Positions 34,368-43,227 of a stretch of 64,000 bases of DNA are shown in pieces (the stretch's first letter is position 1; each line of letters opens with the position of its first letter). Source of the DNA: Nocardia sp. BMG111209 (GTDB taxonomy: Bacteria > Actinomycetota > Actinomycetes > Mycobacteriales > Mycobacteriaceae); contig NZ_KB907308.1 in NCBI RefSeq assembly GCF_000381925.1, positions 868,001-932,000 of the forward strand. The letters run 5' to 3'. The notes under the pieces are model-generated. The model did no database searches, was not told the origin of the DNA, and saw only the letters and a list, made by a program, of their open reading frames with translations. The translations under genes were made by a program, and so were the position numbers.

Positions 34368-34410
34368 GGCGCGGGCCCGCCCGCCCGGCGGACGGGCGGA
34401 CGGGCGCGCC
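34368..34410. terminator. GC-rich nested hairpin between tauD-like and flavoprotein genes
   Basis: Outer arms GGCGCG (34368-34373) and CGCGCC (34405-34410) enclose inner arms CCGCCCG and CGGGCGG around a 9-nt loop. It sits inside the 112-bp gap within the operon. It may attenuate transcription or stabilise an upstream mRNA segment. Confidence 0.4.
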
Positions 34411-34416
34411 GGAAGG

Positions 34417-35358
34417 TCAGTTCCCCGAGAACTTCTCGCCCACGATCTGCTCCGAGACCCGGCCGTCCACACCGACCGGGACGTCACCCTCGAGCGTGGT
34501 GCGGTACAGCACCCGGTTCACGTCGGCGCCCAGATGCCCCAGATCGCCGGGGGCCAGATGGGCGGTGGCCCGGTTGTCCCAGAAGGCCACATGGCCCGGC
34601 TCCCACCGGAATCGGACGGTGTAGACCGGATCGGCCAGTTCGGCGAACAGCAGTTCCAGGAGCGCGTCGCTCTGCCGCGGCGACAGACCGAGGATGCGGG
34701 TGGTGAAACCCGGGTTCACGAACAGGATTCGCTCGCCGGTCACCGGATGCACCCGGACCACCGAATGTTCGGTGGCCAGCGGCGCCGCCGCCACCTTCCG
34801 GGCGTAGTCGCTGTTCGAGTCCCACTGCGGCCGGCGACCGCCGAAGCGGTGTTCGGCGCGCAGTCCGTCGAGGAAGTTCCGCAGCGACTGCGGCAGATTC
34901 GCGTACACGGCGGCCAGATTCGTCCACTGGGTGTCGCCACCGCGGACCGGGACGTCGTGCGCCCGCAGGATCGACGCCGCGGGCGGGTTGATCAGCGAGG
35001 AGATGTCGGTGTGCCAATAGTTGGTGTAGCTGAACTTCTTGACGCCGAACCGCTTCTCGTAGACGCGGCTGTCGATCGCGAGGATCTCCGGATGTTCGGT
35101 GGGCGCGTCGTCGTCGTACGGATGCGACGGGGTGACCTTGCCGAACCGGCGCGCGAACGCGACCTGCTCGGCGTGGCCCACGTGCTGCTGCCCGCGGAAG
35201 AACAGCACCTTGTATTCGTGCAGGGCCGCGGTGATCTCGGACACCTGCGCCTCGGACAGCTCCGCGGCGAGATCCACCCCGGACACGTCGGCGCCGGTGT
35301 GGCCGGCGACCGGCGTGAATTCGAGTGTGCGCGTGAGGGGTTCGTTGACAGCGGTCAT
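34417..35358 (-). CDS. TauD/AtsK-family Fe(II)/2-oxoglutarate dioxygenase
   Basis: 313 aa. The iron facial triad is H116-x-D118 (YWHTDIS) and the distal His in NRATAHLAPGD, with the 2-oxoglutarate-binding Arg in NRVLYRTTL. TauD releases sulfite from taurine and AtsK cleaves alkyl sulfates; the operon (ssuABC-type transporter, flavin monooxygenase) supports a sulfur-scavenging role, with exact substrate open. The ATG at 35358 follows AAGGAGTTATCGCC. Confidence 0.88.
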   Translation of the reverse strand: MTAVNEPLTRTLEFTPVAGHTGADVSGVDLAAELSEAQVSEITAALHEYKVLFFRGQQHVGHAEQVAFARRFGKVTPSHPYDDDAPTEHPEILAIDSRVYEKRFGVKKFSYTNYWHTDISSLINPPAASILRAHDVPVRGGDTQWTNLAAVYANLPQSLRNFLDGLRAEHRFGGRRPQWDSNSDYARKVAAAPLATEHSVVRVHPVTGERILFVNPGFTTRILGLSPRQSDALLELLFAELADPVYTVRFRWEPGHVAFWDNRATAHLAPGDLGHLGADVNRVLYRTTLEGDVPVGVDGRVSEQIVGEKFSGN

Positions 35359-35405
35359 GGCGATAACTCCTTCGGTGGGTTCCGGCGGACTGCTTTCGGA
35401 ACGGC

Positions 35406-36749
35406 TCAGACGGTCGCGGGGACCGCGTCGGCGAATCGGTTGGGTACGGGCGCGAGCCCGTAGTGGCCGCGCAGCGTGGTGGCGGTGTACTCGGTGCGGA
35501 ACAGCCCGCGCTGCTGCAGGATCGGTACCACCCGCTCGACGAAGTCGGTGAGCCCGCCGGGCAGATAGGGCGGCATGATGTTGAAACCGTCGGCGGCGCC
35601 GCCGCGGAACCAGGTCTCGAGATCGTCGGCGATCTGCTCGGGCGTACCGGCGAGCGTCCGATGGCCACGGCCACCGCCGAGTTCGCCGATCAGCTGACGG
35701 ACGGTGAGCTCCCGGCCCGCGGCCAGTTGCTTCACCAGCGTGAACCGGCTCTTCTGCCCCTCGACGGCGCTCTCGTCCGGCAGCGACGGCAGCGGCCGGT
35801 CCAGCGGATAGCCGGTCAGATCCGTGCCGAGCATGGTGGACAGTTGCCGCAGCGCGTAGTCCGGCGAGATGAGGCCGGTGAACTCCTGTTGCAGCGCAAC
35901 GGCTTCGGTTTCGGTGTCGGCGATGAAGGGCACCAGGCCCGGCAGCACCTTCAACTCCGTCTCGGCTCGGCCGTAGCGCGCGAGGCGGCCCTTGAGATCC
36001 GCGTAGAACTGCTGCCCCTCGGCGAGGGTCTGCTGCGCGGTGAACACCGCCTCCGCGTGCCGCGCGGCGAATTCCTTACCGTCCTCCGACGATCCGGCCT
36101 GCACCAGCAGCGGCCGGCCCTGCGGGCTGCGCGGCGAGTTCAGCGGACCGCGCACCCGGAACCGCTCCCCGGCGTAGTCGAGGGTGTGCACCTTGTCCGG
36201 ATCGGCGAACACCCCCTCGGCCGTGTCCAGCACCAGGGCGCCGGGTTCCCAGCTGTCCCAGAGCCTTCCGGCCACGTCGACGAACTCCTCGGCGCGCGCG
36301 TAGCGGCGGGCGTGCTCGGGGATGGCGTCGTAACCGAAGTTGAACGCCTCGGCCTCGGTGCCCGAGGTGACGATGTTCCAGCCCGCGCGTCCGCCGCTGA
36401 TGTGATCCAGCGACGCGAAGGCCCGGGCCAGCGCGTACGGCTCGTGATAGGAGGTGGACGCGGTCGCGATGAGGCCGATCCGCTCGGTGACCGGGGCGAT
36501 CGCCGAGAGCAGGGTGATCGGCTCGAAGACCGTGTGCACGTTGCGCTTCGGATACGCGCCGACGGCGAGGTTGTCGGCGAAGAAGATCGAGTCGAGCCGG
36601 CCGCGCTCGGCGATCCGGGCGAGTTCCTGATAGTGCGCGACATCGAGCACCCGGTGCGCCTCGGTCCGGGGATGCCGCCAGGCCGCCTCGTGGTGGCCGA
36701 CGCCCATCAGAAAGGCGTTGATGTGCAGGGTGTTGCCGTCGTGTGTCAT
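35406..36749 (-). CDS. FMN-dependent monooxygenase, NtaA/SnaA/DszA subfamily of LLM
   Basis: 447 aa luciferase-like monooxygenase. Family segments: LDSIFFADNLAVG, ISGGRAGWNIVTSG, EEFVDVAGRLWDSWEPGAL, RPLLVQAGSS. Members need reduced FMN from a separate reductase and attack C-S or C-N bonds (dibenzothiophene sulfone, nitrilotriacetate). In this operon a desulfurising role on an organosulfur compound is most likely. No flavin reductase is encoded adjacent. Confidence 0.87.
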   Translation of the reverse strand: MTHDGNTLHINAFLMGVGHHEAAWRHPRTEAHRVLDVAHYQELARIAERGRLDSIFFADNLAVGAYPKRNVHTVFEPITLLSAIAPVTERIGLIATASTSYHEPYALARAFASLDHISGGRAGWNIVTSGTEAEAFNFGYDAIPEHARRYARAEEFVDVAGRLWDSWEPGALVLDTAEGVFADPDKVHTLDYAGERFRVRGPLNSPRSPQGRPLLVQAGSSEDGKEFAARHAEAVFTAQQTLAEGQQFYADLKGRLARYGRAETELKVLPGLVPFIADTETEAVALQQEFTGLISPDYALRQLSTMLGTDLTGYPLDRPLPSLPDESAVEGQKSRFTLVKQLAAGRELTVRQLIGELGGGRGHRTLAGTPEQIADDLETWFRGGAADGFNIMPPYLPGGLTDFVERVVPILQQRGLFRTEYTATTLRGHYGLAPVPNRFADAVPATV

Positions 36750-36801
36750 CGGGGACGAAATTCCTTACTGAGTGGTTGCCGTATCTCGTGATTCCGCGGA
36801 T

Positions 36802-37755
36802 TCAGTTCCGCCAGCGCGACAGTCGGCGTTCGATGCCGACCAGCACGGCGTTGAACAGCAGGCCGACGAACGAGATCGCCAGGATGCCGGCGTACATCTG
36901 CGGGATCTGGAAGTTCTGCTGGGCCGCGGTGATCAGGTAGCCCAATCCGGCTCGGGCGCCGACCATCTCGGCCGCGATGAGCACCAGGATCGAGGCGGCC
37001 GCGGCCATCCGCACACCGGTGAAGATGGACGGCACCGAGGCGGGCAGGATCACCTTGGCGAACAGGCGCAGCGGTGAGAAGCCCAGTGAGACAGCGGCCT
37101 TCACCAGCAGCGGATCTACCGTGCGCACACCGTTGATGGTGTTCAGCAGGATCGGGAAGAACGCCGCGTACACCACCAGCGCGATCTTCGAGGTCTCGCC
37201 GATGCCGAGGATCAGCACGAACACCGGCAGCAGGGCCAGTGCGGCGGTGTTGCGGAACAATTCGAGCAGCGGATTGAGGAATTCGGCGACCGGTTTGTAC
37301 CAGGCGATGGCGACACCGACCGGCACCGCCACCACCACCGCGATGACGAACCCGACGACCGAACGAGCCAGGCTGGCCTCGACGTGCTCGGCCATCTCCC
37401 CGCTGCGCACCAGATCCACGAACGCGCCCAGCACCGTCGACAGCGGCGGCAGGAACACCTCGTCGACGAGGCCCAGTCGCGGCGCCGCCTCCCAGATCCC
37501 CGCGAACACCGCGATCACCAGCAGCGGCTTGACGATTCGCCACACCAGCCGGCCCGCGAACGCGACGGCGATGCGCGCCACGGACCGCGGCGCGACGCTC
37601 GGCGGCGTCGAATCACTGCGCGGCACAACGGTTTCGGTGGGCTCGGTGGTCACCGTGCGGGTGGCCGCCGGTGCGGGCGCGGCGATCTCCGCGCGCACGG
37701 TCTCCACCTCGGCGACCTCGGCCGCGGCGGGAATGATCTGAACAACACTAGACAT
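36802..37755 (-). CDS. ssuC: ABC transporter permease, SsuC/TauC type
   Basis: 317 aa. About 60 N-terminal residues are hydrophilic and Ala/Pro-rich, then six or so membrane segments with the EAA-like loop AAVSLGFSPLRLFAKVILPASVPSIF. It belongs to the nitrate/sulfonate/taurine permease group and works with the SsuB-like ATPase encoded 12 bp upstream. The start is at 37755. Confidence 0.87.
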   Translation of the reverse strand: MSSVVQIIPAAAEVAEVETVRAEIAAPAPAATRTVTTEPTETVVPRSDSTPPSVAPRSVARIAVAFAGRLVWRIVKPLLVIAVFAGIWEAAPRLGLVDEVFLPPLSTVLGAFVDLVRSGEMAEHVEASLARSVVGFVIAVVVAVPVGVAIAWYKPVAEFLNPLLELFRNTAALALLPVFVLILGIGETSKIALVVYAAFFPILLNTINGVRTVDPLLVKAAVSLGFSPLRLFAKVILPASVPSIFTGVRMAAAASILVLIAAEMVGARAGLGYLITAAQQNFQIPQMYAGILAISFVGLLFNAVLVGIERRLSRWRN

Positions 37756-37767
37756 GGGATTCCTCCG

Positions 37768-38607
37768 TCACTGTCCGGCCGCGCCGGTCCGGGCCGATAC
37801 CGCCACGCGCTCCAGGCCCTGGGCCCGGGTCACCTCGCTCTGCAACAGCGTCCAGATCTCGTGCCGCAGCCGGCGGAACTGCGCGCTGGACCGGATATCG
37901 TCACCGTCCCGGTCGATGTCGATGTCGACCACGGCCTTGATCCGGCCCGGCCGCGACGTCAGCACCGCGACCCGCTGGCCCAGATAGACGGCCTCGTCGA
38001 TGCCGTGGGTGATGAACAGGATGGTCTTGCCCGTGGTCTGCCAGATCCGCAACAGCTCGTCCTGCAACGATTCCCGGGTCTGCGCGTCCAGCGCCGCGAA
38101 CGGCTCGTCCATCAGCAGCACCTCGGGATCGAAGGCCAGGCTGCGGGCGATCGCCACCCGCTGCTTCATCCCGCCGGACAACTCGTGCGGGTAGCGGTCA
38201 CCGAAACCGCCCAGCCCCACCAGTTCCAGATAGTCGTCCGCGATGGCGCGGCGCTGCCGCCGCCGGATTCCCTTGGCCTCCAGGCCCAATTCGATATTGG
38301 CCCGCGCGGTGCGCCACGGCAGCAGCGCGTACTGCTGGAAGACGACGCCGCGATCCAGCCCCGGGCCGGTGATCGGCCGGCCGTCCAGCAGGATCTGCCC
38401 GGTGGTGGGCGCGGTCAGCCCGCCGAGCAGGTCCAGCAGCGTCGACTTACCGGAGCCGCTCGGGCCGACCAGCACCAGGAATTCCCCGTTGCGCAATTCC
38501 AGCGTCACGTCCTGCAGCGCGCTGAAGGCGCCGGATCGACCGCGGCCGGAGAATTCCTTGCCGACCCCGGAGATCGACAGTTTCACGGGCTGTATCGCTG
38601 TGGTCAT
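37768..38607 (-). CDS. ssuB: ABC transporter ATPase, SsuB/TauB type
   Basis: 279 aa. Walker A GPSGSGKST, Q-loop FQQYALLPW, signature LSGGMKQRVAIAR, Walker B VLLMDEPFAALD and the H-loop THGIDEAV are complete. The pattern FQQYALLPWRTARANIELGL is typical of nitrate/sulfonate/taurine importers. ATGA overlap with the binding-protein gene. Confidence 0.9.
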   Translation of the reverse strand: MTTAIQPVKLSISGVGKEFSGRGRSGAFSALQDVTLELRNGEFLVLVGPSGSGKSTLLDLLGGLTAPTTGQILLDGRPITGPGLDRGVVFQQYALLPWRTARANIELGLEAKGIRRRQRRAIADDYLELVGLGGFGDRYPHELSGGMKQRVAIARSLAFDPEVLLMDEPFAALDAQTRESLQDELLRIWQTTGKTILFITHGIDEAVYLGQRVAVLTSRPGRIKAVVDIDIDRDGDDIRSSAQFRRLRHEIWTLLQSEVTRAQGLERVAVSARTGAAGQ

Positions 38608-39710
38608 TTCGCTGCCTCCCCGGTCGGACCGGCGTCGGGTTTGTAGGTGCCGTTGGCATAGGGGTTGTACTGGTTCGTGTACAGATCGGCGGCCTTGTAT
38701 TTGCCCTGCGGCAGTTCACCGTTGCGGACCAGCCAGTCGATCCAGATCTGGATCTCCTTGTCGGCGATCACGCCGCCGGGCACCGGAATACCCGTGCTGC
38801 GGTAGTACTTCAGCAGATCCAGGTTCTCGTTGCGGCCGCGTTTGCCGATGATGTCGGTGAAGCGGGCGACCACCTGATCGCGCGGCGTGATCTGCGCCCA
38901 GCGGATCGCACGCGCGGTGCCCTGGACGAAATCCTTGACCGCGTCCTGGTGCGCGGCGAGGTAATCCTTGCGGAAAACGAAGGTGCCGTAGTCGAATTGG
39001 CCGAACAGATCCTTGTCCGTGTACAGCGGATGGATACCGCCGCGGGCGATCGCGGTGTCCCGGAAGACGCTGCTCAGCGCCGCCACGTCGATCTGCCCCT
39101 TGCGCAGCGACTCCTCGGTGCTGACCGGCGGCAGCACGACCAACTGCACCTGCTTGATCTCCGCGTCGGTGAGCCCCTGCTGATGCAGCCATTCCCGGGT
39201 GATGAACTCGTGGTGCGCACCGAGGGTGTTCACCCCGACCTTCTTGCCGATGAGGTCGCGGGCGGTCTTGATGCCGGAATCGTCACGCACGTAATAACCG
39301 GTGAAGGATTCCTGGTCGGCGCCGTACGAGGACAGGACGGACGTGATCGGCGCACCGCCGGCGGACAATTTCACCACCGCGCCGTTGAAGGCGCTGCCGA
39401 ATTCGATCTGTTTCGTGGCGGCGGCCTGGATATTGGCCGGGCCGCTGGTCGTGTCGCCTTCCCAGTGCAATTGGATCTTCGAGAAGTAACCCAGGTCCGC
39501 GGCCAGTTCGAACGGGCCCACCTGACCGGTCGACCCCTGGTAGCGGAGTATCGTCCGGCCGTCCGCGGTGGCGCCCGAGTCGCCCTTGCCACACGCCGCG
39601 ACGGTCCCCGCGATCAGGCACAGCGTCAACAGTGCGTAGAGCGTCCGGTACCATCGTTTGTTCCGTGTGGAAGTTTTCGAATTCTCGAGCATGCCCATTC
39701 CTGAATTCAT
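38604..39710 (-). CDS. ssuA: Sulfonate-type ABC substrate-binding lipoprotein
   Basis: 368 aa. A signal peptide with an Arg/Lys start, hydrophobic core YALLTLCLIAGT and lipobox VAAC (Cys near residue 40) indicates membrane anchoring. The mature part has the SsuA/THI5-like fold (FELAADLGYFSKI, AFNGAVVKLSAGG, IGKKVGVNTLGAHHEF). First gene of the seven-gene operon, 87 bp downstream of the IclR gene. ATG 39710 or 39698 could start it. Confidence 0.87.
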   Translation of the reverse strand: MNSGMGMLENSKTSTRNKRWYRTLYALLTLCLIAGTVAACGKGDSGATADGRTILRYQGSTGQVGPFELAADLGYFSKIQLHWEGDTTSGPANIQAAATKQIEFGSAFNGAVVKLSAGGAPITSVLSSYGADQESFTGYYVRDDSGIKTARDLIGKKVGVNTLGAHHEFITREWLHQQGLTDAEIKQVQLVVLPPVSTEESLRKGQIDVAALSSVFRDTAIARGGIHPLYTDKDLFGQFDYGTFVFRKDYLAAHQDAVKDFVQGTARAIRWAQITPRDQVVARFTDIIGKRGRNENLDLLKYYRSTGIPVPGGVIADKEIQIWIDWLVRNGELPQGKYKAADLYTNQYNPYANGTYKPDAGPTGEAAK

Positions 39711-39797
39711 GTGGACGACAACGGCGAAGTATTCGCCGCCGTTTCAATCGTGCGGACCGCACAGTCTCCCGGCAACGAGCTTTTCACGCTGTGGAAA

Positions 39798-40571
39798 TCA
39801 CGGTGATTTTAATTCGGCGGCCGTGTGCGCCGCGGCGGCCGCCGCATGAAAATACGGACTCAGCCGGCCCGCCAGCTGCCGCATGGCCGGCACCACGGTC
39901 CGCACCAGCTCGTCGTTGAGCCGTACCGACCGCGCCTGGATGCTCAGCGCACCCCAGACCTGCCGATCGGGGCTCAGAATCGGCACGGCCACCGAGCGCA
40001 CCGGCTCGGCCGCGTCGATCTCCTCCACCGCGAATCCGGTCCGGCGCACGCCGTGCAGGCTCTCCCGCACCGGCGCCGGCATCCGATCCCCCGGTGCGAA
40101 GGCCAGCATGGCCCGCCCGGCCGCGCTGGCGTACAGCGGCCGCCGGGCGGTCTGAACCTGGTTGGCGCAGAACCAGACCGGCGGCCGGGCCTGGAGCACC
40201 GAGACCGCCTCGGTCCGATCGGCGACGTTCAGATTGACGGTGATGCGGATACCGGCGGCGAGCGCGTACACATGCGGGGCCACGGCCTCGACCCCGGCCT
40301 GCGCCACGGTGTCGAAACCCAGGCGGGCCAGCGCCGGTCCGGCCAGATCCGCCAGCCCGCCGCCCACCCGGTACCGATCGGTGCCGGCGTCCTGTTCCAG
40401 CAGGCCGCCGCGGACCAGGGCCTGCGCCAGCCGATGGGTGGTACTGACCGGTAGCCGGGCGCGGTGCGCCAGCTCGCTCACCGACAGCTCGGGATCCGTT
40501 CCCGCGAAGCAGTTCAGCACATGGATCGCCCGATCCACCGCCTGTGTTCCCGACCTCGGCTGCTCGCTCAT
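39798..40571 (-). CDS. IclR-family regulator of the sulfur operon
   Basis: 257 aa. Winged helix (about residues 8-75: AVDRAIHVLNCF, LSVSELAHRARLPVSTTHRLAQALVRGGLLE) and a GAF-like effector domain ending FHAAAAAAH. The ATG at 40571 follows GGAGGATGCC. Same strand and directly upstream of ssuA, so it probably controls the organosulfur operon; local control is inferred. Confidence 0.82.
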   Translation of the reverse strand: MSEQPRSGTQAVDRAIHVLNCFAGTDPELSVSELAHRARLPVSTTHRLAQALVRGGLLEQDAGTDRYRVGGGLADLAGPALARLGFDTVAQAGVEAVAPHVYALAAGIRITVNLNVADRTEAVSVLQARPPVWFCANQVQTARRPLYASAAGRAMLAFAPGDRMPAPVRESLHGVRRTGFAVEEIDAAEPVRSVAVPILSPDRQVWGALSIQARSVRLNDELVRTVVPAMRQLAGRLSPYFHAAAAAAHTAAELKSP

Positions 40572-40676
40572 GGCATCCTCCTCGAGTTCCGCCTGCAGGG
40601 AACTATCGGACGACACCGGGTTTGCCACAATGATTCCGCGCACCGCGATTCCGGGCCGGCGGTACGTGGGCCGGAT

Positions 40677-41912
40677 TCAGTCGTTCAGCGGCCGAACCCC
40701 GGTGAACCGCACCGGCAGCGAAGTCATCCCGCTGAGGAACGGCGAGGGGCGGCGCACCAGGGTCTCGGGCGCGACGGCCAGATCGATATCCGGCAACCGA
40801 TCGAGCAGCACCTCGATACCGGTGCGCGCGATCGTCTCGGCCATCTGTTGTGCCGTGTACGGGCAACGGTATTCGCCGTGCCCGAAGGCGAAGTGCGCGC
40901 TGTTGCCGAGGTTCGACGGCTCGGCTCCGGCGTACTGCCGTATGTCCGGATCGGAATTGGCCGCCGCCAGACCGAGCAGCAACAGGTCACCGGCGCGAAT
41001 CACCTTGTCGCCCAGACGGCTGTCGCGCACCGCCCAGCGACCCGGGAGGATCTGGGTGGGCGTCTCCTCCCACAGCACCTCGTTCATCGCTTCCCCGATA
41101 CTGCGTCGGCCGCCGCCGAAGGCGTTGGCGAACCGATCGTCGGTGAGCATCAGCCGCAGCGAGTTGACCAGCCAGTCGGCGGTCGTGATGTGCCCGGAGA
41201 ACAGTACCGACATCAGCGTCAGGCCGCAGACCTCCTCGGTGTAGTGGCCCTGCTGCAACAAAGCGGTCGCCAGGTCGGTACCCGGCCGTTCGCGCTTGCG
41301 GGTGATCAACTGCCGCATACTCTCCGAGAGCCGGGCGTATGCCTGCAGGGAATCTGCGCCGGCGTCGCCGATGATCTCCATCGAGCGCAGCAGTTCCAGG
41401 CCCTCGGCGTCCGGCAGGCCGATCAGCCGCGCCAAGGCCAGCACCGGTAAGGGCTCCGCGAACGCGCCGACCAGATCCACCGTGCCGCGGCCGCAGAAGT
41501 TGTCGATCAGCCGGTCGGCCAGTTCCTCGCAATCGCGGCGCAGCACGAACGGATCCATGGCCTCCAGGGCCTGATCGAGATTGGCCTGCTGCGCGCGATG
41601 CGGGAAATCGGCGAGGGCCGGGGGCGAGATCGGCAGCAGGGGTAGCAGCGGCCAGTCCGGCGGGATGTTCGGCCACTGGTTCCACAGCGTCGGATCCCGC
41701 GGATACAGGTCGGAATCGTTGGTGACCTGGTGCAATTCGCGGTAGCCGATGACCAGCCAGGCGGGCACGCCGCCGGGCAGTTCGACCGGTACCACCGCAC
41801 CGTGTTCGCGCCGCATCTCGCGATACAGGCCCTGAGGATCGTTCAGGAAGCGCGGGCCGAACAGTGGAATCGGAGCCGGGTCCGGATCCACCGAGGCTAC
41901 GGGATCGAGCAC
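40677..41912 (-). CDS. CYP157-like cytochrome P450 with ExxW in place of ExxR
   Basis: 411 aa. The heme loop is FGHGEYRCPY with the Cys ligand, and the I-helix motif is SGHITT. In the K-helix, where ExxR is expected, the sequence is NEVLWEET, i.e. ExxW. The Streptomyces CYP157 family is the known precedent for ExxR loss, and it too sits in conservons. It is closely related to the P450 at 43224-44501 (shared MRREHG, VELPGG, WNQWPNIPPDWPLLP). It lies 82 bp after the second P450 and may have its own promoter. Confidence 0.88.
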   Translation of the reverse strand: MLDPVASVDPDPAPIPLFGPRFLNDPQGLYREMRREHGAVVPVELPGGVPAWLVIGYRELHQVTNDSDLYPRDPTLWNQWPNIPPDWPLLPLLPISPPALADFPHRAQQANLDQALEAMDPFVLRRDCEELADRLIDNFCGRGTVDLVGAFAEPLPVLALARLIGLPDAEGLELLRSMEIIGDAGADSLQAYARLSESMRQLITRKRERPGTDLATALLQQGHYTEEVCGLTLMSVLFSGHITTADWLVNSLRLMLTDDRFANAFGGGRRSIGEAMNEVLWEETPTQILPGRWAVRDSRLGDKVIRAGDLLLLGLAAANSDPDIRQYAGAEPSNLGNSAHFAFGHGEYRCPYTAQQMAETIARTGIEVLLDRLPDIDLAVAPETLVRRPSPFLSGMTSLPVRFTGVRPLND

Positions 41913-41994
41913 ACGGACACGCTATTCGAAAGCTACCGAAATCGTAAGGGCAATGGCGATATCCGACTCACCCGGATCGTCCCGATGGAGCAGT

Positions 41995-43227
41995 TCAGCT
42001 CAGCCGCACCGGGAATGCCGCGATATCGTTCTGCGTCAGCACCGGCAGATTGCGGATCTCGGTCACCGGCACCGCCAGTCGCAGCTGCGGGAAGCGCTCG
42101 AACAGCGCGGGCAGGGCCACATTGCCCTCCAGCCGCGACAGTCCCGCACCGGGGCATACGTGCGGGCCGTAGCCGAAGGCCAAGTGCCGGTTGGCACTCG
42201 GGCGCTCGATATCGAATTCGTCGGCGTCGGCGCCGTGCACCGAGGTGTCGCGGCCGATCGCGCGATACGACATCACCACGCCCTCGCCCTTCTCGATCAC
42301 CGCGTCCCCCACCGGAATGTCCTCGGTGGCGAAGCGCATCAGCAGATGCGTCGAGGGGCTCTCGTAGCGCAGCGTCTCCTCCACCGCCTGCTTCCAGTCC
42401 ACGTCGCCGGACTGCAACAGCGCCAACTGGCCGGGGTGGGTCAGCAAGGCGCGCACCGCGTTCAGGATGAGGCTGACCGTCGTCTCGTGCCCGGCGGCCA
42501 CCAGGGCCTTCAGATTGCCCAGCACCTCTTCCTCGGTCAGGCGATCGCCGCCCTCGTCGGCGAGGATGAGCGCCGACAGCAGATCGTCAGCGGGCTGCGC
42601 GGTCCGCTTGCGGATCAGATCCAGGTAGTAGTCGTCCAGATCGGCGATGATCTGCAGCCGCTCGTCCTGCGGCGTCAGCACCGAGAAGAACTTCTTGTAG
42701 GCGTCCAGCAACATCGGATGATCGACGCGGTCGACCCCGAGCAGCTCCCCCACCACCCGGATCGGCAACGGATAGGCGAACAGTTGCTTGAGATCCACCA
42801 CGTCCCCGTCGCGCCCGGCCTCGGCCAGATCGTCGAGCAGTTCGTCGGTGAGCCGGGACACGGTGGGGCGCAACAGTTCCAGCCGCCGCGGCGACAGCGC
42901 CTGCGTCGTCTTGATCCGCAGCCGCCGGTGTTCGGAGCCGTCGACGGTGAACATCGAACGGCCGGCGTCGACCATGCCGATCAGCGGCCATTCGTAGGTG
43001 ACCGCGCCGGACTGCCACAGACTCCAGGCGTTGATGTCCTTCACCAGGCGGCCGTCCACCAGCAGTTGCCGGGCCAGCGCGTGGTCGGTGACGGTCAGCG
43101 CCTGCGCGCCGAGCAGATCGATGCGGGCCACCGTGCCGGCGGCGCGCAGTCGCGCCGTCTCACCGGGCAGGTCGCCGACCATCGGGTCGATCGAGATGGT
43201 ATCGCCGAACGGGCATTTCGAACTCAC
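41995..43227 (-). CDS. CYP154-like cytochrome P450 of the conservon
   Basis: 410 aa with all canonical motifs: AGHETT (I-helix), EETLRYESP (ExxR) and FGYGPHVCPGAGLSR (heme). GTG start at 43227 follows GGAGGTCTACC and overlaps the preceding P450 stop as GTGA. In Streptomyces conservons a normal CYP154 is paired with a CYP157 lacking ExxR; this layout repeats here. The substrate is unknown. Confidence 0.9.
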   Translation of the reverse strand: MSSKCPFGDTISIDPMVGDLPGETARLRAAGTVARIDLLGAQALTVTDHALARQLLVDGRLVKDINAWSLWQSGAVTYEWPLIGMVDAGRSMFTVDGSEHRRLRIKTTQALSPRRLELLRPTVSRLTDELLDDLAEAGRDGDVVDLKQLFAYPLPIRVVGELLGVDRVDHPMLLDAYKKFFSVLTPQDERLQIIADLDDYYLDLIRKRTAQPADDLLSALILADEGGDRLTEEEVLGNLKALVAAGHETTVSLILNAVRALLTHPGQLALLQSGDVDWKQAVEETLRYESPSTHLLMRFATEDIPVGDAVIEKGEGVVMSYRAIGRDTSVHGADADEFDIERPSANRHLAFGYGPHVCPGAGLSRLEGNVALPALFERFPQLRLAVPVTEIRNLPVLTQNDIAAFPVRLS

